DNA from: Lycium barbarum
Lineage: Eukaryota > Streptophyta > Magnoliopsida > Solanales > Solanaceae
Length of the DNA: 64,000 nucleotides
Direction of reading: 5' to 3'
Assembly (NCBI RefSeq): GCF_019175385.1
Contig: NC_083348.1
Coordinates: forward strand, 1,193,001 to 1,257,000
Position 1 is the first letter of the stretch; each line of letters starts with the position of its first letter. Both the position numbers and the translations under genes were made by a program. Positions 33,330 to 44,655 of this stretch are shown here, piece by piece. The notes below the pieces were generated by a model, which was not told the origin of the DNA, made no database searches, and worked only from the letters and a program-made list of their open reading frames with translations.

Positions 33330-34201
33330 ACCTGGATGCATGAGGGACTCAATTCAAGGTTCTCGACATGGGCAACACTGTGAAGAAGTTCCTTCATATA
33401 GCTGCACTCATCCCCGGAATGTAAACTTATATCAAGGACTGCAGTGACAAGTGAATGCACATTTCTCCGTTGCATGCGTATCTCACCGCAGAAACAATTA
33501 ACTTGCAAATTTTGGACATAGGGGGCTAAGATTTCGAACCAAAAGTCCTTATACTCGTATTCTTATATGGTCAATTTTCTCAGCTTCAGAGAGTTGATTT
33601 CTAGACGCTGTATGCCCCAAACCTCTTATAGTTTCAAGCATTCCAAGTTAGGGCAACCAGATAATAGCTTTTCCATGACACCATTTGTCAATTCCATGTT
33701 TGCAATTGAAAGAGACGTAAGACTAGTCCAATTAACACTACCAGAAGGGTTCAGTTTGAGGTTGTTTAAAACCAATTTCCTGAACGACGCACTCTTAAAA
33801 GCAAACTGAGGAAAGTCATATAGAATCTGGTCATCTATATCGGCAGGTGCAAGTGTAAATTCTTCAACTTTAGTAGTAGCAAAATGTAGCCATAAATCAA
33901 CATGTTTTGCATAACGCTCCTGGCAGGTAAAGTTGGACACACTGAATTGGCGTATTTTCTCACAAGAGCTCCAATAATGAAGTTGGAGTGCTAAGTAATG
34001 AAGAGGGGTATGATTGATGTGACTGGTACTGAAGTCGAAATGGAGTGATACGGGAACGGACATCCAAAGAAACCTCCAGCGCTTAGATAATACACTCATT
34101 CGCACAACTTGTTTTCCGTCGGGCAACAAAGAGAGAATGTGTAGTAGAATCGGCTCTGGCAAGTCACTCAGTCGTTTGACCAACTTGATATTCCTCTGCA
34201 A
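33330..34201 (-). pseudogene. F-box exon of a broken F-box/LRR/FBD gene
   Basis: Starts at the ATG at 34201. An F-box follows directly (residues 10-50: LSDLPEPILLHILSLLPDGKQVV, then LSKRWRFLW), then LRR-type segments (VEEFTLAPADID, SFRKLVLNNLKL, LTSLSIANMEL, SGCPNLECLKL). The frame meets a TAA near 33626 and another near 33575. Beyond them the homology continues to a likely donor near 33335. Such proteins are substrate adaptors of SCF ubiquitin ligases. The paralogue at 1-545 has no stop at the place of the first one, which suggests this copy is a pseudogene even apart from the insertions. The missing domains are at 31255 and 547. Confidence 0.8.
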
Positions 34202-35778
34202 TCCACTCGTTCGACCAACTTGATTTTCCTCTTGTTTTTCATAGAATCCACTCGTTGATATTCCTGTTGTTGATATTCCTACTAGGTCAGGCAGCCGAGA
34301 AGAGCAGCTTATGTATGTATATCAAAATTAACAATTTCAAGAACAACAACAACAACTGGAAATGGAAATCAACAAAACAGATCGGACTCTTTAAGTATGC
34401 AAAAATCAACAAAATGGATAACAGAACAGATGCACATAATTTCATGAGAATGGGATATCAACTTTGATGATATGCTCACATGTCATTTTGCTTAGGCTTC
34501 TTTTTGGTTTTCCTTTATCTCTTTTGCATTTTATGTATTTCCTCACTCTCTTTAATTCTTATTAATACTCTACAAACAAAAATTAGCCCTGGTGCCCCTT
34601 TTTTTTATTTAAAAAAAAAATGTTTTTTGGATACTGCGTTGCACGTGTGACCACATCAATTGGTTTTGACTTTTTAAAACGATATATAATATCATAATAT
34701 GTGGGTAATAGGAAATTAAAATTGAAAAGATAAAAGTAAAAGCTCAAATCGATGAATAATCACTAAATGCGAAATGACGAGATTTACTAAATGTCAAATG
34801 ACTTGATTGCTGAACTCATATGTTTGGACCTGCAAAATTGAGCAATTAAATTTAGTTATCCAGTAAACCTAAATACAATAATTGTAATGCAAGAGTACTT
34901 TTCTGCAATGTAATATGATTGAGACACCTATTAAATTTTCTTTATGAACGTGCGAAGAACTTCAGCTGACAATAGGTATACTTATAGTACTTAATAATGT
35001 AAAATAACTATAATTATAAAAGGTCAGAACTGTTAATCATGATAGAGTACTTCAGGTAATATGCTAGAAAGATAATAGCACCAAATTTAGCTTCAGGTAT
35101 ACTTTTTAATGGGACACACTCAAATATTTTCAACAAATGCATAACAAGGTGTGTCAAAATTTACATGAAGCTCCTTGTAATCGTATTTTCATATTGGTGT
35201 TATTGAAAAAAAAAAAAAGTTGGTACAAACTGTATATGGCAGTCTTCAAACGACTTTATCCCTTCTAATTAAGAGGCATAAAAAGATGGTCAAGAAAAGA
35301 AGCAAAACAATGTTTTGATTAAAGGAAAACAAAATATTAATAATCTTGAACAAATGACACAAATTTGTAGTAAAATAGAGAAGTCCCAACTAAAACATGA
35401 GCCTTGCAAGATGTGTTTCATATTTATTGTGCAAAATACAAGCACCCATAATAGCTGGCTGTAAGCACAAATTGGATTTGTATAACAGGAAATGAAATAT
35501 ACCTGTGCACAGAAAATCATGCCGAGCAGAATATCAGTTGTATAGTCTCTATGAAAATAAAAAAAAATTAGCAGAAAGAAAAGAAAAAAGGATAAAATGA
35601 TTTGACTCTTTAATGTATACTTTTATACAGTACAACAAAGAATATGAAAAGGCTATATATGAATATAGAATTATAATGATGGAACCTCAAAAGACCAACT
35701 GAATGTACGTTCGAAATATGAAAAGGATGATATAATAAATAATACTTTAAAAATGTTTTGCACAAAACAGCCTACATA
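34202..35778. other. AT-rich intergenic DNA
   Basis: Upstream side of the F-box gene. No gene, RNA or named repeat recognised. Short A/T runs only. Confidence 0.5.
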
Positions 35779-36005
35779 GAGCCCGTTTGGATTGGCTTAT
35801 AAGTTGCTTATAAGCTGTTTTTAGTTTTTTTGAGTGTTTGGCTGGCTAGCTTAAAGTCATTTTGTGCTTAAAATAAGCTCAAAAAAATAATTGGGCTCAT
35901 TTGACTTAGCTTATCTAAAGCAGCTTATAAGCTGAAAACAGCTTATAAGCCAAAAAAAATAAGTTAGACTACCCCAACTTATTTTTTTTAGCTCCAAACA
36001 GGCTC
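35779..36005. mobile_element. hAT-like MITE, about 227 bp
   Basis: Terminal inverted repeats GAGCCCGTTTGGAT and CTCCAAACAGGCTC match at 12 of 14 positions. Inside are further inverted CTTATAAGC blocks. No coding capacity. An 8 bp target duplication was not clear. Confidence 0.7.
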
Positions 36006-36238
36006 ATAATGGACGGAAGATGAAACAATTGATTCCACTTACCGGTTATTCAATGAAATGAAATGAAGCTGTAATTATTCATTGGTAAAAGACATTCCTT
36101 TTAAGGGTAAAGTGGTACATTAATTTTTAATGAGCATTTTCGTAATTCAACTTTGAATTTAGATGATGATAAAATAAAATAGCAAAACATAAATAAAATA
36201 GAAGAAGAGTCTTTTGCTATTGTCATTTGGTAATCTAT

Positions 36239-36241
<3 letters not shown>

Positions 36242-36276
<35 letters not shown>
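36242..36276. repeat. (TA)n microsatellite
   Basis: About 17 AT units near the Helitron 5' end. Confidence 0.9.
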
Positions 36277-36279
<3 letters not shown>

Positions 36280-37441
36280 AAGCTAGACATAGACTAAGTG
36301 ATGTGACACCTTTCTATATCCTAGCAAACCATTTATGTTTTGGATTTATCTCCCTTTTTAAATTCTCTTAATTCATTTAGTTACACCTTTTTATTCCTCT
36401 CATTTCTCTTTTTAGTCATTTTTTGGCTGACTCTTACAGAAATTTGAAGTGATAAACTATCAAGTGTTGTTGGACAAATTTGAAGAAGAAGACAAAAAGA
36501 AAATACTTCAAGTTACTTTTAGAAGGGCAAGCTATCTTTTTTAGGTCATACATATATAAAATAAAGTTTGAGGTTGGTAACTCAACTTTATTCTTAGTTT
36601 TTTTTATTTTTGCATTTCTTAAGCATCCTCATTCGCAATATCATCATAGAGTGCATTATAAACTTTGTGATGATCAGAGAATATCTAGTTTTCTCTAGTT
36701 CTTATTTTCTTCATGCTTGTTAATTAGTAGAGGTTCATTACCTCATTACGATTAGTAAGGTAAGGCCTAACCCCTCTTGCTTGTACTCTTCTCTTTGAGG
36801 TTTGCTTTTATTGATTAATAAAAAAAATCAACAAACTAAACCTACGGTTACAAGTTACTACTATTGAATAAGAATTAATTTTGTAATGGTCATCAAAGTT
36901 GGTAACGGTTTAATTGAAATAATGCTCATTGCATTTACATAAGTGCCTTTTGGAATTGTGAAATTTTCATTGCAAACTACTTCTAGCCTGACGGAGATGG
37001 AGAGGTTTTGGTGTTCTCTCTTTCAAAGGATGAAGCATACATCATCACCGGCTTAAGGAATAGAAACTAATGAAAAAGGGTTTGAAGAAGAGGTAAAGAT
37101 CATAATCTAAAAACTCTACAGGAATCATTTGTTTTCATGTTCCACTCAATATTTTACTTATCTGCTCTCTAAATTAGTTGCAAGGCAGCTTCTACATTTC
37201 TTAACTTTTATGTTAAATGGTGGTAGTTTTCGTAATCTGTTTTTTTGTTTAAATTTCAATTTCATTTAATCTATATGCACAAGCATAGATTTTCATATCT
37301 TTTCCAACCATTATATCGATTACAGTAATGAATGAGTGACTTTCTTAAAAACATTAGTTATTGATTATAAGTAAAAATGTTAAATGGAGAAAATTAATTA
37401 AAAATAAAGTAGAAAAAGAATGTACAATGAGAGTGGGAGTT

Positions 37442-37448
37442 TATGTGT

Positions 37449-37479
<31 letters not shown>

Positions 37480-37482
37480 GTA
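37442..37482. repeat. (TG)n followed by poly-G
   Basis: About 10 TG units run into about 19 G. The poly-G length may be unreliable. Confidence 0.9.
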
Positions 37483-37545
37483 GAGATAGATGAATTTTTT
37501 ACCAACTTATCTCTTCTTTAATCTTATATTTTTGCTATGTTTGCT

Positions 37546-38667
37546 TGATAAAGTAGTGCATTTAATGTCGTTTACTTTAATTTTATAGGTTTATATGATT
37601 GAGAAGTAATCATGAAGAAATCAAGTGAAAAACAAGTCAAAAAGAAGTCAAAGTGAAGAAAATGACTAAAATTGGACAGTTTTGCCAAATCTGGACAGTT
37701 TTCAAAATCTGAAAATATGAGTTGTTTTGGTCATAGTTTGATGTGGAAATATTGGGGAGCTATAAAAGCAACACTTGAAGGAAAAAATCATCATCTTTGG
37801 CCACTTTTACACAAGTTTGGGAGCTTGGGTTCATCACCAACACTTTGGAAGAGAAGATTTGGAGGCACCCAATGAGAGATTCTTTACTCATTTCTTCTAC
37901 TCTTGCTATGTATTAAATATTTATGTGTGTGGCATTTTATTAATTCCAATGCTTGAATCTTGTTTATGCAAATATTCATATGTTTAGTTTGGATGAATCT
38001 CTTATTTTGCTTATGTATTAAACAATTTTTATTTCTAATTGAGTGAGTTTATTGTTTCTCTATTAACTCTTCAAACTTTAATGTCACTTAATGGTGTACA
38101 ACATTATTTGTACCTAAATACCCTTATTCTGCTTGGAAAAAAAAAGTAGAGGTTAGGAAAAGAGTTAATAGCAAGGATTTGGGGCTTAACTCTCATCTAA
38201 TAACTTGAGCTAGGAATAGGATAATTAACTTGAGATTCAATTGGTAGTGCTTAATTTCACACTCTAAAGCTTGGAAAAGTTTAGAGTGAAATTCACTGAT
38301 TTGGTTGGAAGACTTTCAATGAGATTTTTGAAACCATTATCTATTAACATAAACTCGCTCTTAGTTGTAAAATTGTAAAATACATTGGATCGTTACTTGA
38401 GAGTAATTTCCCTTGTATCCATGCTTGTGGCCATTGATCATTTTACTTGCTTTCTAGATTAGTTTACATTTTTGCATTAGTTATAATTTTCTCAAAACCA
38501 AAATATTATCAAGTGTTTGGCTTAGTGTAGAAAGTGAAAATTCCTTACTTGCTTGATTGCCTAATATATTGTTCCTTGTGGGATTCAACCCCGACTCATA
38601 GTTGGGTAATTATATTGCATACGACCGTGTACACTTTCTCTTTGAGGAGTAAATTTGGTTGTTATCA
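37546..38667 (+). repeat. Solo LTR related to the element B/D LTRs
   Basis: From about 38160 it follows the B LTR closely: CTCATCTAATAACTTGAGCT, then GGTTGGAAGACTTTCAATGAG, then GACCGTGTACACTTTCTCTT and the end TTATCA. No primer site follows, so it is a solo LTR. The start TGATAAAGTAG is by analogy. No matching 5 bp target duplication was seen. Confidence 0.65.
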
Positions 38668-39157
38668 ATCTCTCTAATTAATTTTAAGAATATAATAAAA
38701 TAACTAAACAATACACAAAGTATTATTCATAAATTTAAGAAATTGAATAGCTGTAAACAATAATATAAGATTCAAAATTAACTAAAATTCACGACCAAGA
38801 AAAATTATATTTATAAGGAGAACACTCAGATAAGTAAATTAAGCCAAATGATAAGATAATACAAACTCATATTAATAATTTTAAATAATGAACAATGTAA
38901 TAAAGAAAGATATGAAACATAAAAGTTATCGGATAAATATAATTCGTTGTCTTTATTTTCATAAAGGTTTGGTTATTGGAGAGTGGGGTTGGACATTTTA
39001 TGGAGAAATAATATAATTGTTGAACATTTTTTTTAAGGCAATATGATCCAATATTCTCAAACAAAAACCATATCAAATTGTGATCGGATGTAGCAATTTA
39101 AATGATTAGAAATAATTTTTTAATATTATCCGCGCATCACGCGAGTACGAATACTAG

Positions 39158-39399
39158 TTAAGAAAGTTACAACAATGATTTAAGGTGGACAAATAGGCAT
39201 GGCCCATTGTTTAGCCCACCTGACCCCGTTTATTTAACCTCCAGATTTTTAGCCTACTAGTAAACTTGACCGCGCGAAGCGCTGTTATAAGAAGTAGTTA
39301 GTGAATTTAAAAAATAATTTTATAAATATAATCAAGATAAAAGATATAAATTTTCGTATATATGCATATAAATTTATGTTCGCCTTATGTTTTTTTTTT
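39158..39399. other. AT-rich DNA with a second possible Helitron end
   Basis: ACTAGTAAACTTGACCGCG followed by CGAAGCGC near 39256 resembles a minus-strand Helitron 3' end. No partner end was found. Confidence 0.3.
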
Positions 39400-39625
39400 T
39401 GGGGGGGGGGGGGGTTTGTCACCCTGTGTCCGGTACGCGCATTCGAACCCGACTATATTCGGATTCCCGCTGTAGGGCCCCGCTTTTTTTTGGGGGGGGG
39501 GGAGGGGGGGGGGGGGGAGAGGGGAGCGTTCCCTACCAAGAATTTTTCTATACCCAATACTCGAACCCGAGACTTATGGTTAAAGGAGGAGCAGATGTTC
39601 ACCTTATGTCATTATACTTTTTAGT
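39400..39625 (-). mobile_element. tRNA-derived SINE-like repeat
   Basis: On the minus strand GGTTCGAGTAT near 39567 fits a Pol III B box. It is followed by TATAGAAAAATTC and a GGGAACGCTCCC block, then GGGCCCTACAGCGG and a GTCGGGTTCGAA block. I recall this order in high-copy Solanaceae short repeats. Two poly-G runs (39400-39413, 39491-39516) interrupt it. Confidence 0.45.
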
Positions 39626-40325
39626 TGAACCATCATCAATAATTTTAATTAAAAAAATACTTTGTTACTATAAAAATTTCTTTTTTACATCCAATACTAA
39701 ATGAAAAAAAAAGAAAAACAAGAATAGGAAATCTTACTCATCTTTTAAATCATGTGAATGTCTAAATGTTTTTTTTATGGTTTTGAATTACACTGTGATG
39801 TGCTTTATATATAACCGAGGTTATGAAGACCATTCTAAAACCTCTGAATGTTACTCAAAGTGTCAAAATTTGATTTAAATATTTTAAAAGAGAGATTTGT
39901 AGTCCTCGAGTTTAGATATATTTGATATAGATTTATTATTTTGTTTTTCCTCATTTAGAAATTTTTAACTTAATTAAAATTTTCTATTAACTTTTAAAAC
40001 TACATTTTTATAATTTCTTTGATTTTATTAACATGGAAAGAAGATAAAATCATATGGGGCACTAATTTTTCATGTTGGAATCAAGTTGCTATTTTCTCAC
40101 TTTTTTTCTTATTTAACTTTTGTATAACTTCCGGTACGCAGTGAAGAAGAAAATTCAAATGAAAATAACACCGGAAGATAACCATGGACAAATTTCGTTC
40201 ACTATTTTTGTCACCATTTCTTCTCCTTCTCCTCAGTTATTCTTTCTTTTCTTCATTTCTCGTTTTTTCAGAGCGATTTATTTGTAACTCTTTTCTCTCA
40301 ACAAAATTCACACTCTCGAAATAAA
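39626..40325. other. Intergenic, nothing recognised
   Basis: AT-rich DNA. No gene or repeat that I can support. Confidence 0.4.
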
Positions 40326-40544
40326 TACTCCATCCGTTTCAATTTATATGAACCTATTTGACTAGACACGACATTTAAGACAGAGGGAAGACTTTTGAAA
40401 CTTGTGGTCAAAATAAGCCTTGAAAATTTGTGTGACTGTAAATCATTCATAAAGTGAATTTGTTTCCAAATTAGGAAAGAGGTCATTCATTTTGACACGG
40501 ACTAAAAAGGAAATAGGTTCAAACAAATTGAAACAGAGGGAGTA
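40326..40544. mobile_element. Tc1/mariner (Stowaway-type) MITE
   Basis: CTCCATCCGTTTCAATTTAT at the left end is inverted at the right end (CAAATTGAAACAGAGGGAG). TA is duplicated at 40326 and 40543. It is about 215 bp long and has no coding capacity. Confidence 0.85.
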
Positions 40545-40708
40545 TTATGTTACGACAAATGAGAAGGTAGAAGACGAAAAAGAAAGAAAAAAAAATGTCT
40601 CACTACAATTCTCATGGTTGGATTCATGGTCTATCAAAACTTGAAGTAAAGATGAACAAAAAAGAAACATATTATTGGTAGCTTACAATCTTCTATATAT
40701 AATACGGA

Positions 40709-41713
40709 AAAGGGTCAAAAATACCCCTGAACTATCAAAAATGGATCACATATACCCTCCGTTTGCATTTGGTATCAAATATACCGTCGTTGGCCACGTC
40801 AGCCTCCACTTAACGGCTGACCATTTAAGCTGTCATGGCAGTGCCACGTGGAAAAAATTATCGGCCACGTCAACCTCTCTCCCTCTTCCCCTTTAGTTCA
40901 GGGGTATTTTTGACCCTTTATTTTTGTAGTTTTTAATGTTTTTCCTGAATTTTCTACACCACCACATACCCCTCGCCCTCCACACCCTCCACCCCCTATT
41001 TTTTTTCTTTGTAGTTATTAATTTTTTTTTTGGATTTTCTACACCACCACCTAACCCACTATTTTTTTGATGTTTTTAATTTTTTTCTAGATTTTCTACA
41101 CCATCACATACCCACACCCACCCCCAAGTGGCCCAAAAAAATAAATTCTTAAAAAAAGTTTTAAAAGTTACTTCATGGGGGTGGGTGGTGTAAAAGTCCA
41201 AAAATAGTAACTTTTAAAACTTTTTTTAAGAAATTTTTTTTGGCTCGCAGGGAGGGAGGGGGGTATGTGGTGGTGTAGAAAATTCAGAAAAAAATTAAAA
41301 ACTTCAAAAAAAAAAAGTTTTTTTGGTGGGGTGTGTGAGGGGGGGGGGGGGTTATGTGGTGGTGTAGAAAATCAAAAAAAAAAATAAAAAAAATTTAAGG
41401 GGTGGGGGGTGTGGTGGTGGTGGGGGGGGGGGTATGTGATGGTGTAGAAAATTCAGAAAAAAATTAAAAACTACAAAAAAAAGGGTCAAAAATACCCTTG
41501 AACTAAAGAGGAAGAGGGAGAGAGGCTGACGTGGCCGTCCACGTGGATAATGTTTTCCACGTGGCACTGCCACGTCAGCTTAAATGACCAGCCGTTAAGT
41601 AAAGGGGTATTAGTGGTCTCCTTTTGTAACGACAAGGGTATATTTGATACCAAATGCAAACGGAGGGTATATGTGATCTATTTCTGATAGTTCAGGGATA
41701 TTTTTGACCCTTA
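40709..41713. mobile_element. Foldback of two inverted MITEs, about 1 kb
   Basis: The left unit (about 40709-40922) starts AAGGGTCAAAAATACCCCTG and ends GTATTTTTGACCCTT. The right unit (about 41482-41713) is the same sequence inverted, with a few changes. The 560 bp between them is also inverted: CTACACCACCACATACCC on the left and GGTATGTGGTGGTGTAG on the right, each repeated. The TIR style resembles Mutator-like MITEs. A target duplication was not clear. Confidence 0.7.
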
Positions 41714-42347
41714 ATATAAAATTAGACATAGACAAAGTGATGTGGCAACCTCTCATGAACAGCATTTGCACTTTTTTCTCCTGTTTTTAGATTTTTCTCA
41801 ATTTTTAATATATAATCTATTAACTAATTGGCCTAAAATGCCTTACAAAATAAATGTTGATCAACTAAAGCCCACATATGAGTAAGGATAAGCCGTTTTT
41901 AATCAGTTATTCAGACCTGCTCCCAAAATTTCAAAAGTCTTTATCTGACAACCCAAAAAGAAACATCTTCTCTCCTCATTACTGTAATTAACGTCCCTCA
42001 ACTGCTGCTTATTATTTCTCCTCATTACTACTAATAATTTCTTCTCCTAAAATCCCTCTTTCTTCCTTCTTAATTTCATATATCTATTTATACTTCAACA
42101 ATTAGCCTTCTTCAGCTACTTCACTCCTAATCCAGGTGCTTTTTTCTTCTTCTGTCCTTACTTTCTTTATGCTTCATGAGTTAGGGATTTTTTAAATGTA
42201 TGTTTAAGAAATTTTCAGTTGGAAATGCTGAAAATTGTAGTGCTAATTATTTATTTTCTACTTTTCATTGTTATTTTTAATTGAGATTATTATGCGTTTG
42301 AACTGTATTTGAAGCCTTTTTTCTGCTTCAATTGCTTGAATTGTGCT
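41714..42347. other. Helitron-like 5' end and unassigned DNA
   Basis: ATTAGACATAGACAAAGTG near 41724 matches the 5' part of the Helitron at 36233. TCTATATATAATA lies on the other side of the foldback (about 40690), so the foldback may have inserted in a second Helitron 5' end. The rest is pyrimidine-rich and unassigned. Confidence 0.4.
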
Positions 42348-42522
42348 TAGCGAGTGATAAATTTATGATGCTTTTTTTTTTTCTTCCTTTTTCCTTAACT
42401 TGATTGAGTAAGAGTCAAAAAGGAAATTAACGAACTTGCAAGAAAAAAAAAAACACCAAAATTAGTGAAATAAGGAAAAAGGAAGAAAAAAAAAAGCATC
42501 ATAAATTTATCACTCGCTAAGC
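42348..42522. repeat. Inverted repeat around a copia breakpoint
   Basis: GCTTAGCGAGTGATAAATTT and the following ATGATGC plus T/C-rich tract are inverted at 42472-42522. Partial copies recur at 42590-42615 and 51460-51487. Confidence 0.75.
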
Positions 42523-42612
42523 AGAATTTTCAGAATGTAGAAGCTGGCTTGTCATCAAAATGACCAAACCTTTTCAGAACTTTCTCAATATAAATTTATC
42601 ACTCGCTAAGCA

Positions 42613-42927
42613 TCATAATGTAGGAGCTGGCTTGTCATCAAAATGACCAAACCTTTTCAGAACTTTCTCAATATAACTTGATTGAGTAAGAGTCAAACCA
42701 TTAGCTGATCTCACAATTTTAATGCCCAAAATTGCATTAGCTTCTCCAAGATCCTTCATTTCAAATTGAGAAGCAAGAAATGATTTTGTTTCTTTAACCC
42801 TTTCACTATCAATTCCAAAGATCAACATGTCATCTACATAGAGACAGATTATAACTCCAGAATTTTCTTGAAATTTACTGAATATGCATATATCGCCACC
42901 ATTGATTGAGTAGCCATTAGAAATCAT
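42613..42927 (-). pseudogene. Copia reverse transcriptase, C-terminal part
   Basis: Has LYVDDMLIFG, the YVDD catalytic box of copia RTs. It is followed by FEMKDLGEANAILGIKI and SYIEKVLKRFGHFDDKPAP. The conserved block that should precede YVDD lies partly at 42930-43060 in other frames. The sequence stops at the breakpoint near 42600, where copia RNase H should start. A second short copy of the last 30 codons lies at about 51500-51565 on the same strand. Confidence 0.8.
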
Positions 42928-43067
42928 GGTCTTTCTAAATTTCTCATGCCATTGCTTTGGAGCTTGTTTTAATCCATAAGAGATTTAAGAAGCTTACAAA
43001 CTTTATGTTCCTGACCAGGAATGATAAACCACTCTGGTTGTTTAATGTAAACTTCTTCATCTAGTTC

Positions 43068-44141
43068 TCAATTCAAAAACACATTCTTCACATCCATTTG
43101 ATGAATTATCATATTATGAATTGTTGCTAAAGAAATCAAGAGGCGAATAGATGTCATCCGAGCTACAGATGCAAAGGTATCAAAATAATCAATATCTTTC
43201 ATTTGAGTAAAACTTTTTGCTACCAAGCGGGCTTTGTACTTATCTATAGTACCATCAGATTTTAATTTCTTCCTAAAAATCCATCTACAACTAATAGGCT
43301 TACACCTAGGAGGAAGATCTGATAAAATCCATGTATTATTTGACATGATAGAATGCATTTCATCATCAATAGCTTCACGCCAGAATGGAGCATCATGGGA
43401 AGATACTGCTTTAGCATAACTTTTAGGATTTTTTTCAACCCAATAGAATAGAAAATTAGGTCTAGAGTTATTTCGTTGGGCTAATCTTGTACTGCACTTC
43501 AGTTGGCTTTCTTCCAAGGACTCAATTGTTTTCCTTTTAAGAGGAGATGTAAAAGAACTTGCATCTTGTTCTACAGATTCTTTTTCCTTAGGAAATATAT
43601 GTTCAAAAAAGTTAGCATATAAGGATTCAATAATTGTGTGAGGACTTGGAGTCTCTAGATTTAAGAATTTATAAGCCTTACTGGTCTGAGAATAACCAAT
43701 AAACACACAATCTACTCCTCTATAGCCAACCTTAGCCAAATGTTGATCTAGTAATCCAACATGAGCCAAACAACCCCATACTTTAAAATAATTTATATTT
43801 GGCTTTCGGTTCTTCCAAAATTCATAAGGGGATGCCTCAAGTTTCTTGGATGGAATTCGATTCAAATTATGACAGGCTGAAAATAAGGCTTCAGTCCACA
43901 AATTTCCAGGCATACCAGATCCATAAAGCATAGAATTAACCATTTCTATGAAAGTCCTATTTTTCCTTTCTGCTACACCATTTCGTTGTGGTGTATAAGA
44001 TGTAGTCAATTTTTTTTCAATGTCTTCTTTTTCACAAAAATCAATAAAATCTGATTTTAAATATTCTCCACCTCTATCATATCTAATTGATTTAATCTTC
44101 AAACTCAATTTATTTTCAACTTCTGCTTTATATGTTTTCAA
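43068..44141 (-). pseudogene. Copia integrase core and RT N-terminus
   Basis: An open frame of 357 codons. Residues 18-60 carry the second half of the integrase core (YDRGGEYLKSDF, then TPQRNGVAERKNRT with the catalytic Glu). Residues 100-180 are a typical linker. Residues 240-357 are the RT start: DDEMHSIMSNNTWIL, RWIFRKKLKSDGTIDKYKARLV and IHQMDVKNVFLN. The first catalytic Asp of integrase would lie upstream, near 44200, where the frame is broken. This is the best preserved piece of the element. Confidence 0.85.
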
Positions 44142-44383
44142 AGTCTCAAATGCCTCATTTTTTTGTTCTTAATGGAAAGATATATGTATATCTTGAGTAA
44201 TCGTCAACGAAAGTGATAAATATCTCTTTACATGACGTGATAAACAATTCATCTGATAGATATCAGTGTGAATTAATTCCAAAAGTGTGGATGTCCTTTC
44301 AATCGTCTTAAAATGTTTCTTTGTTATCTTGCATTTACTACAAGTAAGACACTTAGTAGTATGATCTTTTCCACGGTCCTTAA

Positions 44384-44655
44384 TTAATCCATTTTCACCA
44401 TAAGTTGAATGGATCTAAAATTCACATGCCCAAGACATTCATGCCTTAAATCTAGAGACTCCACAATATAAGCAGAAATATTTTCATTATCAATATTGAG
44501 TTTGAACATTGCATTTGTAGCACAACCTTTTCCAACAAATATGCCATTTTTTAGACAGTATAAATTTATCTCTCTAAAAAATAATTCTAAAACCATGCTT
44601 CAAAAGAAGCGTACCTGACACCAAGTTCTTCTGAATATCAGGAACATGCAATACG
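44384..44655 (-). pseudogene. Copia pre-integrase region
   Basis: Reads DVLHVPDIQ near 44650, then NGIFVGKGCATNAMFKLNI, then LRHECLGHVNFRSI, which is the GAG_pre-integrase pattern with a changed LWHxRLGH motif. The solo LTR at 44658 separates it from the protease. Confidence 0.75.

Larger units (their letters stand above)
36233..39157 (+). mobile_element. Non-autonomous Helitron-like element
   Basis: The 5' end starts TCTATATTCTATATA, preceded by A. After an AT tract comes AGACATAGACTAAGTGATGTG, and nearly the same 20 bases recur at 41728. The 3' end has a CGCGCATCACGCG hairpin followed by ACGAATACTAG, then T. Insertion between A and T with a TC start, a hairpin and CTAG is the Helitron pattern. 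No Rep/helicase is encoded. It contains the solo LTR at 37546-38667. Confidence 0.6.

Noticed and set aside
39301..39704. Two Gly-rich ORFs
   Set aside because: The glycines come from poly-G runs inside a SINE-like repeat.
42010..42345. Possible captured gene 5' UTR with a splice donor (CCAGGTGC near 42134)
   Set aside because: It is pyrimidine-rich and suggestive, but no coding exon follows, so it cannot be supported.
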